DNA from: UBA7328 sp965247965 | GTDB taxonomy: Bacteria > Bacteroidota > Bacteroidia > Chitinophagales > Saprospiraceae | DNA: 64,000 nucleotides | NCBI GenBank assembly: GCA_965247965.1 | Contig: OZ252053.1 | Location: forward strand, 2,046,001-2,110,000 | Reading direction: 5' to 3' | Part shown: one piece after another, positions 40,333 through 48,445 of the stretch | Numbering within the stretch: position 1 is the stretch's first letter | How the letters are laid out: every line of letters starts with the position of its first letter | Made by a program: the position numbers and the translations under genes | Notes under the pieces: model-generated | What the model saw: only the letters and a program-made list of their open reading frames with translations | Told to the model about the DNA's origin: nothing | The model's database searches: none

Positions 40333-42459
40333 CTACGCCATTTCCAGTTCCTGCTTGTACTGTTTGATAAGGTCAGCTTGAATCTCCTGAGGTACCGAAG
40401 AAAACTCTGCAAACGTTCTTTTGAACTTGGCTCGTCCCTGGCTTATAGAGCGCAGTGTCGAAGAGTATTTATACATTTCTGCCAGGGGCACTTTTGCTTT
40501 TATCTTTTGATAATGCCCCTCTGCGCTCATTCCTTGTATCACAGCCCTTCTGGTCTGCAGATCGCCCATGATGTCGCCCATTGCAGTATCACTACATAAT
40601 ATTTCCAGATCATAGATGGGCTCTAATAATCGAGGTTTGCATTCGCCGAATGCATTCTTAAAAACCATTGATGCAGCCAGCATAAAAGCCATATCATTGG
40701 AATCAACGGGGTGCATCTTTCCATCGTAAACACACACTCTGATGTCCTGACAATACGAGCCTGTAAGCGGACCTTCCTGCATCTTTTGCATCACGCCTTT
40801 TTTGATGGCATTGATAAATTTTGTATCAATCGATCCACCGACGATGCACCAGTAGAAAGCCAATTTGCCGCCCCATTCGAGATCTTCTATATCCCTTTTC
40901 CTAACATTCAAATCGGCAGGGTCCGGCATATCCTCGTAATAAGGTTCTATCCGCATATGTATTTCGGCAAACTGTCCGGCGCCACCGGTCTGCTTTTTAT
41001 GCCTGTACGAATCATCGGCTGCCTGAGTGATCGTTTCTCTGTACGGTATTTTGGGTTGCTCAAACTCGAGGACGAGGTTATTTACCTTTTCTATTCTGTA
41101 CTTGATAAGATCGAGGTGCAATTGCCCTTGTCCATGAAGTATCGTTTGTCTTAACTGGGCAGATTGCTCTACTTTGAGGGTAGGATCTTCCTCCTCAAGC
41201 TGGTGCAGGATTTTCATCAACTTCTCCATTTCGCCTTTCGACGGAGGCTTTATTGCCGAGCGAAATCGAGGCGGTGGAAATTTCATTTTTGCCACTTCCG
41301 TACTTGAACCTTTGGGTGCCAAAGTTTCATTTGTATGAGTACTCTTGAGTTTTACCGTTACACCGATGTCGCCTGCGTGGAGCGAGTCCTCCACAGTACG
41401 CGTTTTACCGTTGGCGACGAATACCTGACCGATCCTTTCCGTCGATCGATTCGTAGGATTGTTCAACTCGTCACCCGCTTTGATACTCCCGGAATAGACC
41501 TTGAAATAGGACACCATACCCACTTGTGGCTCGGAGACGGTTTTAAAAATAAAGACCACATTTTCGCCACCGCTGTCGCAGGGGATTTCATTACCTTCTT
41601 GGGTCAGTGCCACATTCCTATCCGCTGGACTTGGAGCAATATCGTTTATGAATCCCATGATTCGGCCGCTTCCCATATTCTGGGTAGAGCCACAGCAAAA
41701 AACAGGAAAAATTTCCTGGTTGGCCAATGCAATCGTGAGACCACGCGCAAGCTCTTCTTCGTTCAATGAGCCCTCTTCGAAGAATTTTTCCATCAATGCT
41801 TCATCGTTCTCAGCAGCAGCTTCTACTAGCGCATTGTGCATTTCTTGTGCCCTTCCGATTTCACTTTCCGGAATATCCACTTTTTTTGGTTTCCCTCCTT
41901 TGTCGTCGAAGACATACATGGTCATACGCAAGGAATCAACAATGGTATTGAAATCAGGCCCCTGATTGAGAGGGTATTGGATGGGTAACACATTGCTTCC
42001 AAATCTTTCTTTTGCTTGTTCCAATGCCACATCGTAGTCAGATTTGTCGTGGTCGATTTGATTCACTACGAACATAGCCGGAGTATTATTTTTTTGGATG
42101 TATTCCCATACCAATTCGGTACCCACTTCTACTCCGTTTGCAGAATTTAGCAGTAAGATAGCGGTATCGGCCACCATGAGCGAAGACACTACTTCACCTA
42201 CAAAGTCGTCAGATCCCGGAGTATCCAGAATATTGATTTTGCAGTCCCGCCAAATGGCATGCATCAACGTGCTGAAGATCGTATTGCCGCGTTCCTGCTC
42301 GATAGCGGTGTAATCTGAGACTGTGTTTCCGGCTTCTACGGTTCCTTTTCTGTGTATCGACCCGGATTCGAAGAGCATAGTTTCGGCGAAGGTTGTTTTC
42401 CCACAACCGGAATGTCCCAGCAAGGCAACATTCCGAATATTTTTAGTTTCATAACTCAT
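40333..42459 (-). CDS. EF-G-like translational GTPase (EF-G paralogue)
   Basis: A 708-aa GTPase of the EF-G family, with all five domains. G1 is GHSGCGKT at residues 15-22, G3 is DTPG at 79-82, and G4 is NQID at 133-136 instead of the usual NKxD. Switch I reads AIEQERGNTIFSTLMHAIW, differing from the ERGITI of canonical EF-G. Domain IV and V segments follow (GSYCQDIRVCVYDGKMHPVD and IMGDLQTRRAVIQGMSAEG). The altered G4 and switch regions point to the EF-G2-type paralogue, with a regulatory or recycling role, not the main translocase. It is complete and monocistronic. Confidence 0.88.
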   Translation of the reverse strand: MSYETKNIRNVALLGHSGCGKTTFAETMLFESGSIHRKGTVEAGNTVSDYTAIEQERGNTIFSTLMHAIWRDCKINILDTPGSDDFVGEVVSSLMVADTAILLLNSANGVEVGTELVWEYIQKNNTPAMFVVNQIDHDKSDYDVALEQAKERFGSNVLPIQYPLNQGPDFNTIVDSLRMTMYVFDDKGGKPKKVDIPESEIGRAQEMHNALVEAAAENDEALMEKFFEEGSLNEEELARGLTIALANQEIFPVFCCGSTQNMGSGRIMGFINDIAPSPADRNVALTQEGNEIPCDSGGENVVFIFKTVSEPQVGMVSYFKVYSGSIKAGDELNNPTNRSTERIGQVFVANGKTRTVEDSLHAGDIGVTVKLKSTHTNETLAPKGSSTEVAKMKFPPPRFRSAIKPPSKGEMEKLMKILHQLEEEDPTLKVEQSAQLRQTILHGQGQLHLDLIKYRIEKVNNLVLEFEQPKIPYRETITQAADDSYRHKKQTGGAGQFAEIHMRIEPYYEDMPDPADLNVRKRDIEDLEWGGKLAFYWCIVGGSIDTKFINAIKKGVMQKMQEGPLTGSYCQDIRVCVYDGKMHPVDSNDMAFMLAASMVFKNAFGECKPRLLEPIYDLEILCSDTAMGDIMGDLQTRRAVIQGMSAEGHYQKIKAKVPLAEMYKYSSTLRSISQGRAKFKRTFAEFSSVPQEIQADLIKQYKQELEMA

Positions 42460-42827
42460 GATTGGTCTTGTTTTCTTATTATCAAAAGAGAAGGCGATTT
42501 GCCCCAGTCGTTTAAAGCGGGTTAAAGTATGAAAAATTAATTTTATTGGAATTGTTTTTTAGCAATAGGCCAAAGATTACACGGATTTTTACTGATTGAA
42601 TTTATTTGAAAAACTCTATGAAATGACGGATAGGTCATAGCTGTAATGATTCCATCCTTGATTTCCTCAAACCTTTCAACCTCTGTTTTGCCGGCCCTTT
42701 TATTGCAATAATTATGGATAGAAATGATTTACGGTGATGTGTTTTTTAAATTAACCGTTAGAAACGTTTACAAATGATTAAGTCATAAATGCTTTAAATA
42801 TGGGCATTCATATACGCAATATGGGTT
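42460..42827. other. intergenic region with a degenerate repeat
   Basis: About 370 bp without a gene between the EF-G paralogue and the IS end. It contains AGATTACACGGATTTTTACT, a degenerate form of the CCACGGATTACAC repeat seen at 10.8 and 29.5 kb. The downstream 40 bp is read through by the truncated transposase frame. Confidence 0.5.
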
Positions 42828-43565
42828 CAATAGTTCGTGAAGGATTTCAATTTGTTTAGACACTCCACAGATTTGATACCGTTTTTTCAATGCTTCACGT
42901 TCAATACCAATGTATCGAAGATGTTGGTGTTTATAAAATGTCTTATCCTTTCCCCTTTGGTTGTCCACATACCCTTTATAAATTCCCTTTTTTAACCTAA
43001 TTACAAACTCTAACCCCTTGTCTACCAGATATTTAAACCATCTTTCTCCGATGTACTCCCGATCTGCTAGTAGTATCAAACCTTTCAGATTATATAATTT
43101 ACAGGCTTTGTCTATCACCTTTCGTCTTTCATTAAAATTACTCATACCCTTCTTGTCTAAGTCTTCCCACCATATTGGAATACTTACTCCATTGACCACT
43201 ACACTCAATGTTAATAAGTGAATATTCTTGTTGCCATTCTCCCAGCTCGTACCATCTAGTGCCAAATATTTGATGTTCTTCGCTTTGAGTCTCAACAAAT
43301 AAAAACTAAAACATAATATAGCTTCAATCAATGCCTGCTTGTCAGCATCATCCATATTGAAAAAACGGATCAACCTCTTATAATTCGAATCAGGTTTGGT
43401 GTTTTGTTGGTTTTCGAGTATTCCAGGGAGCTTATCCTTTACAATGTTCAAATTCGTCGTCCTGGCTGATAATATACCTTGGGCTGTTGTGAGAAATTTT
43501 TTTATTACATGTTCTTCAAAACCTGAGAAAAATGGTTTTATTTCGCTTACGAGTGGAATTGTCAT
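42783..43565 (-). pseudogene. truncated IS4-superfamily transposase
   Basis: The frame starts MTIPLVSEIKPFFSGFEEHV and has YLALDGTSWENGNK (Asp 1) and LILLADREYIGERWFKYL (Asp 2). It ends shortly after EALKKRYQICGVSKQ, where the terminal repeat begins. No stop codon lies in the element: the frame runs through the repeat (IEILHELL) and 14 codons into host DNA before stopping. The region with the catalytic Glu is missing, so it cannot be active. Other full-length copies in the genome would have to move it and the MITEs. Confidence 0.88.
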
Positions 43566-43752
43566 TGTTGTTAATTGTTTGTTTTACAAACAATAATGAT
43601 ATATTCCACTTTATTATAATATATAACCTACTTTATTTCAAGACATTGTATTATTTTAACCCCAATGTCCAGTAGTATGGTTTTAATAATTTATCCATAA
43701 TTCTAAGATTGAGTATCAACGAGTTATGAAATATTTCCTTCACGGACTATTG
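42828..43752 (-). mobile_element. 925-bp IS sharing ends with the MITE
   Basis: The left 21 bp (CAATAGTTCGTGAAGGATTTC) equal the MITE left end and the right 73 bp (43680-43752) equal the MITE right end; the interiors differ. A perfect 6-bp target duplication TGGGTT flanks it (42822-42827, 43753-43758). It encodes an IS4-superfamily transposase that lacks its C-terminal part. Ends, duplication length and sequence make it the same transposition family as the 224-bp MITE, but itself a deleted copy. Confidence 0.93.
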
Positions 43753-43776
43753 TGGGTTAAGTCAGACTGTTAAATC

Positions 43777-44223
43777 TCAATTATCCAAAAGCCTTCTTAA
43801 ATAATTCACCTGTCCTAAATGATAAGAAAGATGAGAGGTAAGATTCACGAGGAAAAATTGGGTATTAATAGGTTTGTCTTTAAACTTCAATGGAAAGTCG
43901 GATTCCAATGTTTTGGAATCGAGTTTGGATAAGGTGTTTTCGATCATTTCAACGGTCTCGTCAATTTTGTTTAGAAGTTTAGATCGGGGTACATTTTTAT
44001 CATTAAATTCTCCATCTCTATCGCGTACATATCCCGTTTTGCCCAGTTCTGCTCCAATGTAGGCATTGAGATTTCCAACCATGTGTAGACAGAGATTGCC
44101 TGCGCAATTCTTTATATCGCCGTCGATGATCCATAGTTTTTCCTCTGTTGAAAATGCCCCGATTTCTTCACGGAGTTTTTTTAATTCTTTGGTTAATATA
44201 TCGGTGAGTATGGATGTAATCAT
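43777..44223 (-). CDS. DinB-like four-helix-bundle protein
   Basis: A 148-aa all-helical protein of the DinB/YfiT-like group (DUF1572-like). Putative metal-site histidines are in NLCLHMVGNLNAYIG near residue 47 and LTSHLSYHLGQVNYLRR near 130-141. Members are metalloenzymes or thiol transferases involved in small-thiol or detoxification chemistry. It is complete, with its stop 19 bp from the IS target duplication, so the IS lies just downstream. No operon partner is visible. Confidence 0.82.
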   Translation of the reverse strand: MITSILTDILTKELKKLREEIGAFSTEEKLWIIDGDIKNCAGNLCLHMVGNLNAYIGAELGKTGYVRDRDGEFNDKNVPRSKLLNKIDETVEMIENTLSKLDSKTLESDFPLKFKDKPINTQFFLVNLTSHLSYHLGQVNYLRRLLDN

Positions 44224-44283
44224 TGCATTGATTTAGGATTAAAAATACAATGATCTATTGTAAGGATAATTAAGGAAGGTCAA

Positions 44284-44314
44284 GGACTGACAGTACCCTG
44301 AACTCTGTCAGTCC
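44284..44314. terminator. hairpin between lipoprotein and DinB-like genes
   Basis: GGACTGACAG and CTGTCAGTCC pair perfectly across an 11-base loop, seven bases past the stop of the DUF5602-like gene. There is no T tract, so it may be a weak terminator or transcript-end stabiliser. Confidence 0.5.
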
Positions 44315-44320
44315 TACATC

Positions 44321-45100
44321 TTAGAATAAGATCGAAACAACATATTCTCTGGTTTGCTCATCGAAGTAGACAACATATTTTTCATAGGAAAACTCAGTTT
44401 TCCCAAATTCAACGGATGATGAAACAGAAGAATGTATGGATTTCTTTGATCTCAAGAAATCGATGGAAATGGCCGGTTCGACAAAGGTCAGTTCTCCGTT
44501 ATGCGATCTAAATATTACCGAGTGATTATAGTCGGTTTCGTCGGTTTTTAGAATAGACTCCTCCATCCAATAAGTCCCGCTGCCTTCTTTGGTTTCAGTG
44601 AATGGAACGAAATTTTTCGGAATGAATTCAGAATAAACTTCAGGTCTCTCCTCTTCATTGGCGACTATCGATAAACGTTCGGCCAACATAATCGTGTAGA
44701 ACTGAACGCCCAGATGTGTTGGTTTTGCTTGCTCAGAATATTGCTCGTTGTACATCCAATCCAATGCAATATGATCAACCGGGGAGGAGCCTCCGATTTC
44801 CGGCATGTCAATGAGAAAAGAAAAACTGTGCTGTTCTGTCACTTGTAGTTTATCCAGGGCGGTTTCGGAAATTCCCACTCCAAGTGATACCAGATTTTGA
44901 TTTTTATCCACTTTAACAAATGATCTGGCCTGACCATTACCTATGACAAATGACTCGCCTTGAATTTCTTCGAGTTCTGGTCTGGGACTTTCTTCTATTT
45001 CATATTGTGTACAGCAAACGAAAAACATAAAAGTCAGGCCTATGAAAATCAGACTTATACTTACTATTGAGAATTCTTTGATTACTTGCAGATGTGCCAT
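44321..45100 (-). CDS. DUF5602/TTHB210-like lipoprotein
   Basis: A 259-aa protein with an N-terminal hydrophobic stretch ending FMFFVCC, which could be a lipoprotein signal. The body has VIGNGQARSFVKVDKNQNLV, LGVGISETALDKL, PVDHIALDWMYNEQ and THLGVQFYTIMLAERLSIV. The pattern of GNGxARSWV, PxDHxxLDW and HFDxHFY-type segments is that of DUF5602 (TTHB210-like) proteins, though the last His motif is altered here. Function is unknown; a periplasmic or cell-surface location is likely. It stands alone, 139 bp from the HxlR regulator. Confidence 0.7.
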   Translation of the reverse strand: MAHLQVIKEFSIVSISLIFIGLTFMFFVCCTQYEIEESPRPELEEIQGESFVIGNGQARSFVKVDKNQNLVSLGVGISETALDKLQVTEQHSFSFLIDMPEIGGSSPVDHIALDWMYNEQYSEQAKPTHLGVQFYTIMLAERLSIVANEEERPEVYSEFIPKNFVPFTETKEGSGTYWMEESILKTDETDYNHSVIFRSHNGELTFVEPAISIDFLRSKKSIHSSVSSSVEFGKTEFSYEKYVVYFDEQTREYVVSILF

Positions 45101-45239
45101 GATTAAAGGATTTTGTTTTTAATAAATGAACAATGCAAAGGTAGATGGAGGTGTAGGGCGAGGTTTTAAATATTAGAGCATATGCTATAAAATTTGAAGC
45201 ATTAGACTTATTGAGAGGGTAAACGGACCAAAACGAATT

Positions 45240-45671
45240 TCAATCAACTATAGATTTTTGCCCATTACCGGTGGTAAGCTCGGCATGATTATCCATAAAC
45301 CACATACTCAAATCAATAACCTTGGACGCCATTGCTATCCCAAAAGGAGTAAGAGAGTATTCCACTCTTGGCGACACTTCAGCATAGATTTTTCTTTTTA
45401 CCAAATCATTCGATTCGAGTTTTTTGAGCGTTACCGACAACATTCTCGACGAGACGCCATCAATTCTTGATTTTAATGCATTGAATCTCAAGACTTTAAA
45501 GTAACCCAAGTTGTACACACAGAATAGACTCCATTTGTCCAAAACGGTGGTCAGCACGTCCTTCGTCGGGCACAGACCTTTTTCAACAAAGCAGGATTGG
45601 GATTTTTTGAAAATTATTTTGATTTTTTCTTTGAGTATAACTTCCTGGTTATCAACAATAGTTTCTTCCAT
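45240..45671 (-). CDS. HxlR family transcriptional regulator
   Basis: A 143-aa winged-helix regulator. The HxlR signature is visible as CPTKDVLTTVLDKWSLFCVY near residue 34, followed by LKSRIDGVSSRMLSVTLKKL and YSLTPFGIAMASKVIDL. The Cys before the Pro is conserved in redox- or aldehyde-responsive members. It is divergent from the TonB-C-like gene at 45719, with 47 bp between starts, so it may autoregulate and control that gene. Confidence 0.88.
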   Translation of the reverse strand: MEETIVDNQEVILKEKIKIIFKKSQSCFVEKGLCPTKDVLTTVLDKWSLFCVYNLGYFKVLRFNALKSRIDGVSSRMLSVTLKKLESNDLVKRKIYAEVSPRVEYSLTPFGIAMASKVIDLSMWFMDNHAELTTGNGQKSIVD

Positions 45672-45718
45672 GTTACCGAATTATGGTGTAGTAAGCTCTT
45701 GTTTTATTTACAATCGGA

Positions 45719-46084
45719 ATGAACACGCAGGATGTTGCGGGTATTTTCACCGCCAGTTCTTTTGATTCTGGCACTATGTCAACAGGAGAAAAATCCTTTG
45801 ACGCATATATTAAAGGAGGCTCTGTGGAATTGGCCAAATACATTTCAAACAGGCTCGACCACAGCGGTGCGTGGTCTGAATACGGGGTAAAAGGAAAAAT
45901 ACAGTTGGCAATAAAGCTAGATTCCGACGGAACTGTAAAAGAAGTTTTTTGTATCAAATCGATCCATGGAGATCTCGATACTCAAATCATCGAATTGGTA
46001 AAAGCCTTCAACGGATTTGTACCGACAACTGTAGCTGGAAAACCAGTGGCCGGGAAGTATTTGCTTAATCTTCGGATCGAATAG
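45719..46084 (+). CDS. TonB C-terminal-domain-like protein
   Basis: A 121-aa protein with a TonB_C-like fold: KSFDAYIKGGSVELAKYISN, GVKGKIQLAIKLDSDGTVKE, FCIKSIHGDLDTQIIELVKA and KYLLNLRIE. There is no transmembrane helix or Pro-rich linker, so it is not a complete TonB; it could be a soluble or partial relative. It is transcribed away from the HxlR regulator and ends 21 bp before a strong terminator. Confidence 0.7.
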   Translation: MNTQDVAGIFTASSFDSGTMSTGEKSFDAYIKGGSVELAKYISNRLDHSGAWSEYGVKGKIQLAIKLDSDGTVKEVFCIKSIHGDLDTQIIELVKAFNGFVPTTVAGKPVAGKYLLNLRIE

Positions 46085-46105
46085 TACAACTAGTTAAATT
46101 CCTTG

Positions 46106-46138
46106 AGCGGATGCACAAAAGAGTGTATCCGCTTTTTT
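46106..46138 (+). terminator. rho-independent terminator
   Basis: AGCGGATGCA pairs with TGTATCCGCT (one G-U pair) followed directly by six T residues. It terminates the TonB-C-like gene. Confidence 0.9.
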
Positions 46139-46165
46139 ATAGCGAAAGCATGTTTTCGCGCAACA

Positions 46166-46645
46166 TTACAATTCCAGTTCCAACAACTCTCCAAACCTCA
46201 AGGTCCTTAGTCTTTGTATCAATTCGAAATATTCATTTCTAATATTCTCAAGGTCTACTTCGGTAAAATTTTCAAGAAATGAAATACCGCGTTCTTCAAG
46301 CACCGTTTCGAGCATATCCATAAATCCATTCACAAAAGCAGAATTCAATTGCTCCGTCATCAATAGGTTCACAATGTGCTCAGTACGTATGGCTTCTTGC
46401 GGCAGATCGGAAAGAATAGGGTCGTTCTTTTACTTGAGCTTATTCTCAAAGTCATGAATATCAAGCCCTTTATTGACCATTCCATAAAATGAATTTTTCA
46501 ATTGTAATTCTTTTTCTACGGCGTAGTGAGCGAGGTCGTGAAATTCTAATCCCCTTTGCAATTTTGACCAGGTTACCGAGCCATCATCCTTTGTAATGGT
46601 GAGGACAGTAAGACCGTTTTTATTTTTCATGAATTGAATTTTCAT
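46166..46645 (-). pseudogene. conserved hypothetical protein, in-frame TAA
   Basis: From the ATG at 46645 the protein reads MKIQFMKNKNGLTVLTITKD, then LEFHDLAHYAVEKELQL and NKGLDIHDFENKLK, and meets a TAA (46430-46432). The same frame continues LPQEAIRTEHIVNLLMTEQL and LERDLEN-like helices to FGELLELEL. The two halves look like parts of one conserved protein (HDLxHYAVE / TEHIVNLL / LELEF motifs). The family is recognisable but I know no name or function for it. It is likely cytoplasmic and helical. Confidence 0.75.
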
Positions 46646-46808
46646 CTCGAGTACAAAGTTGACAACTTTAGGAAAATTTTCAACTAGCGAAATAATCTCA
46701 TACGACGACACGACGAATACTCATTGATTCGTCTTTGATAACGTTGCGCTGTTTTTGACCTCATCTTTGAATCATCAATTATTTGAAAAACATCAAAACA
46801 ATATCATA

Positions 46809-47282
46809 ATGAAAACTTTAATCAATTCTTTCGCAACAGCACTTCTAATCTCAGCTTTCTTATTTTCAGCTAACACAGTTACAGCGCAGAGTACTAAAAA
46901 ACTGATCAAATCGGTAAAGAAGATCATGAATGACGAATTGGCCGATATCTATGGCAACTCAGACGTATTGACCACTAAAAAAGACATCGTTTCTTCAATA
47001 GCCATAGCCGATTATGCACAGGTGAAGCAGCAATATTTCGAATTTGTAGGATTAGACCAGATTGATTTTTATATCACCGTTACTTACGTTCAAGTAACCA
47101 ATGATACAGAGATTTGGACAATAGAAGAGACCATGAAATGCACTTTGGGCAAGCATAGATCTTTGAAGTACAACCATTTGACTGTCGAAAGAAATATCCA
47201 TGATAGCGTCAGTCGATCAATGGTTGCGAGAAGGCCTTTGGGCGATGTAACCGGAGATATTGCTTATGTGGCGTTGAAGTGA
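46809..47282 (+). CDS. secreted protein of unknown function
   Basis: About 157 aa from the ATG at 46809, chosen because it begins the signal peptide MKTLINSFATALLISAFLF, with cleavage near VTAQ. The mature part is mixed alpha/beta: STKKLIKSVKKIMNDEL, AIADYAQVKQQYFEFVG, FYITVTYVQVTNDTEIW. No family is recognised. It is convergent with the reductase gene at 47285, with only two bases between stops. Confidence 0.6.
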   Translation: MKTLINSFATALLISAFLFSANTVTAQSTKKLIKSVKKIMNDELADIYGNSDVLTTKKDIVSSIAIADYAQVKQQYFEFVGLDQIDFYITVTYVQVTNDTEIWTIEETMKCTLGKHRSLKYNHLTVERNIHDSVSRSMVARRPLGDVTGDIAYVALK

Positions 47283-47284
47283 TC

Positions 47285-48271
47285 CTATAACCAATTATTT
47301 ACCCTATACCATTCGGCAGTTTCCAGTACGGCACTCTCGAGATCGTATTGAGGTCGAAAGTCGAAGTCCTTTACGAGATCAGAAATATCACAATCGAAAA
47401 TTCGCGCTTTTATCTCGGCATATTTATCCCGATTAAGCATGGGCGTGTTTCCTGTGATTTTTGCCAAGAGATCGTTTAATATGGCACTGGTATAAACCAT
47501 GCTCAAAGGTATCCTCATATTAAATGGATTTTTGCCGAGACTTCCGGCGATTATTCTATTGAATTTAGAGGCAGCATAAAGATTGCCGTCTGTAACGAAA
47601 TATTCTTTCGCATGCACATTTGATACAGTGGCTTTGACCAGCAGGCGAGCGAAATCCTTAATGTAAATGAGCGAAAGCCATTGTTCGTCCAATCCAATAC
47701 TCGGTGCGATACCTTTATTAATCGTTTTAAAAATGGTCAAGAATTCAGATTCTCTCGGACCGAAAATACCTGTAGGTCGAAAGATTAAATAAGGAAGCCC
47801 AACGATCTCTTTTATAATTTTCTCAGCGCTCAACTTGCTTTTTCCGTAAGCGGTAACCGGATGAGGTGTGGATTTCGCGCTGAGTACCTTATCTTTCTGA
47901 TAGTCAGCTGGCCCATATGCGGCAAGGCTGCTCATAAAAACAAATTTCTTTAAAGAGTTGCTAGCTCGGGCACTCTCGGCGATATTTTTGGTAAAATCTG
48001 AATTTATCCTATTGTACTCACCTATATTCCGCGCTTTGGTAGTGCCGGCATTGTGGATAACGTAATCAAACTGATACCTTTTCATGCAGTCTTCCAGATG
48101 CGTTTGATCAGATAGATCCTGCTCGAGTAAATTGATCCGCTTATCCTGGAGCCATCTCCTGCTACTAGTAGTGCGAATACCGGCATACACCTCAAGGCCA
48201 AATTTCAGTGCCTCTTCCACCAAAAAACTCCCTACAAATCCGGAAGCTCCGGTAATCAGAATCTTTGACAT
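47285..48271 (-). CDS. NAD-dependent epimerase/reductase, probable ceramide reductase (CerR-like)
   Basis: About 328 aa, extended short-chain dehydrogenase. Cofactor loop ITGASGFVGSFL near residue 7, catalytic Ser in VFMSSLAAYGP and the Tyr-Lys pair in TAYGKSKLSA near 142-146, then the FRPTGIFGPRES loop. The downstream position after serine palmitoyltransferase and a GNAT acyltransferase, all on one strand, mirrors bacterial sphingolipid genes in which a NAD-dependent epimerase-like enzyme (CerR) reduces 3-oxo-ceramide. This function is inferred from context; a sugar-epimerase role cannot be excluded. Confidence 0.7.
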   Translation of the reverse strand: MSKILITGASGFVGSFLVEEALKFGLEVYAGIRTTSSRRWLQDKRINLLEQDLSDQTHLEDCMKRYQFDYVIHNAGTTKARNIGEYNRINSDFTKNIAESARASNSLKKFVFMSSLAAYGPADYQKDKVLSAKSTPHPVTAYGKSKLSAEKIIKEIVGLPYLIFRPTGIFGPRESEFLTIFKTINKGIAPSIGLDEQWLSLIYIKDFARLLVKATVSNVHAKEYFVTDGNLYAASKFNRIIAGSLGKNPFNMRIPLSMVYTSAILNDLLAKITGNTPMLNRDKYAEIKARIFDCDISDLVKDFDFRPQYDLESAVLETAEWYRVNNWL

Positions 48272-48445
48272 CAATTTTATTGTTAAGCAGTCGTCAAGAA
48301 TGAGCGTGTTTGTTAAACCTGCCCAGTCGCCGACTCGCTATGGCAGACTTGTTATCGGAAATTAGTAAATCTATATCTTACTGAAAATCAACGAATTAAG
48401 ATCTAGCAAATCGCACTTCTCCGAATTAGCTCATTGATTAACCAT

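Noticed and set aside
44284..44314. Strong terminator after the DUF5602-like gene
   Set aside because: The stem is perfect but no T tract follows on either strand, so it is listed only as a hairpin of low confidence.
6730..46432. Stop-codon recoding or selenocysteine as an explanation for in-frame stops
   Set aside because: All three stop codons are involved, in unrelated genes, with no SECIS-like structure or conserved stop context. Ordinary nonsense mutation or sequence error is simpler.
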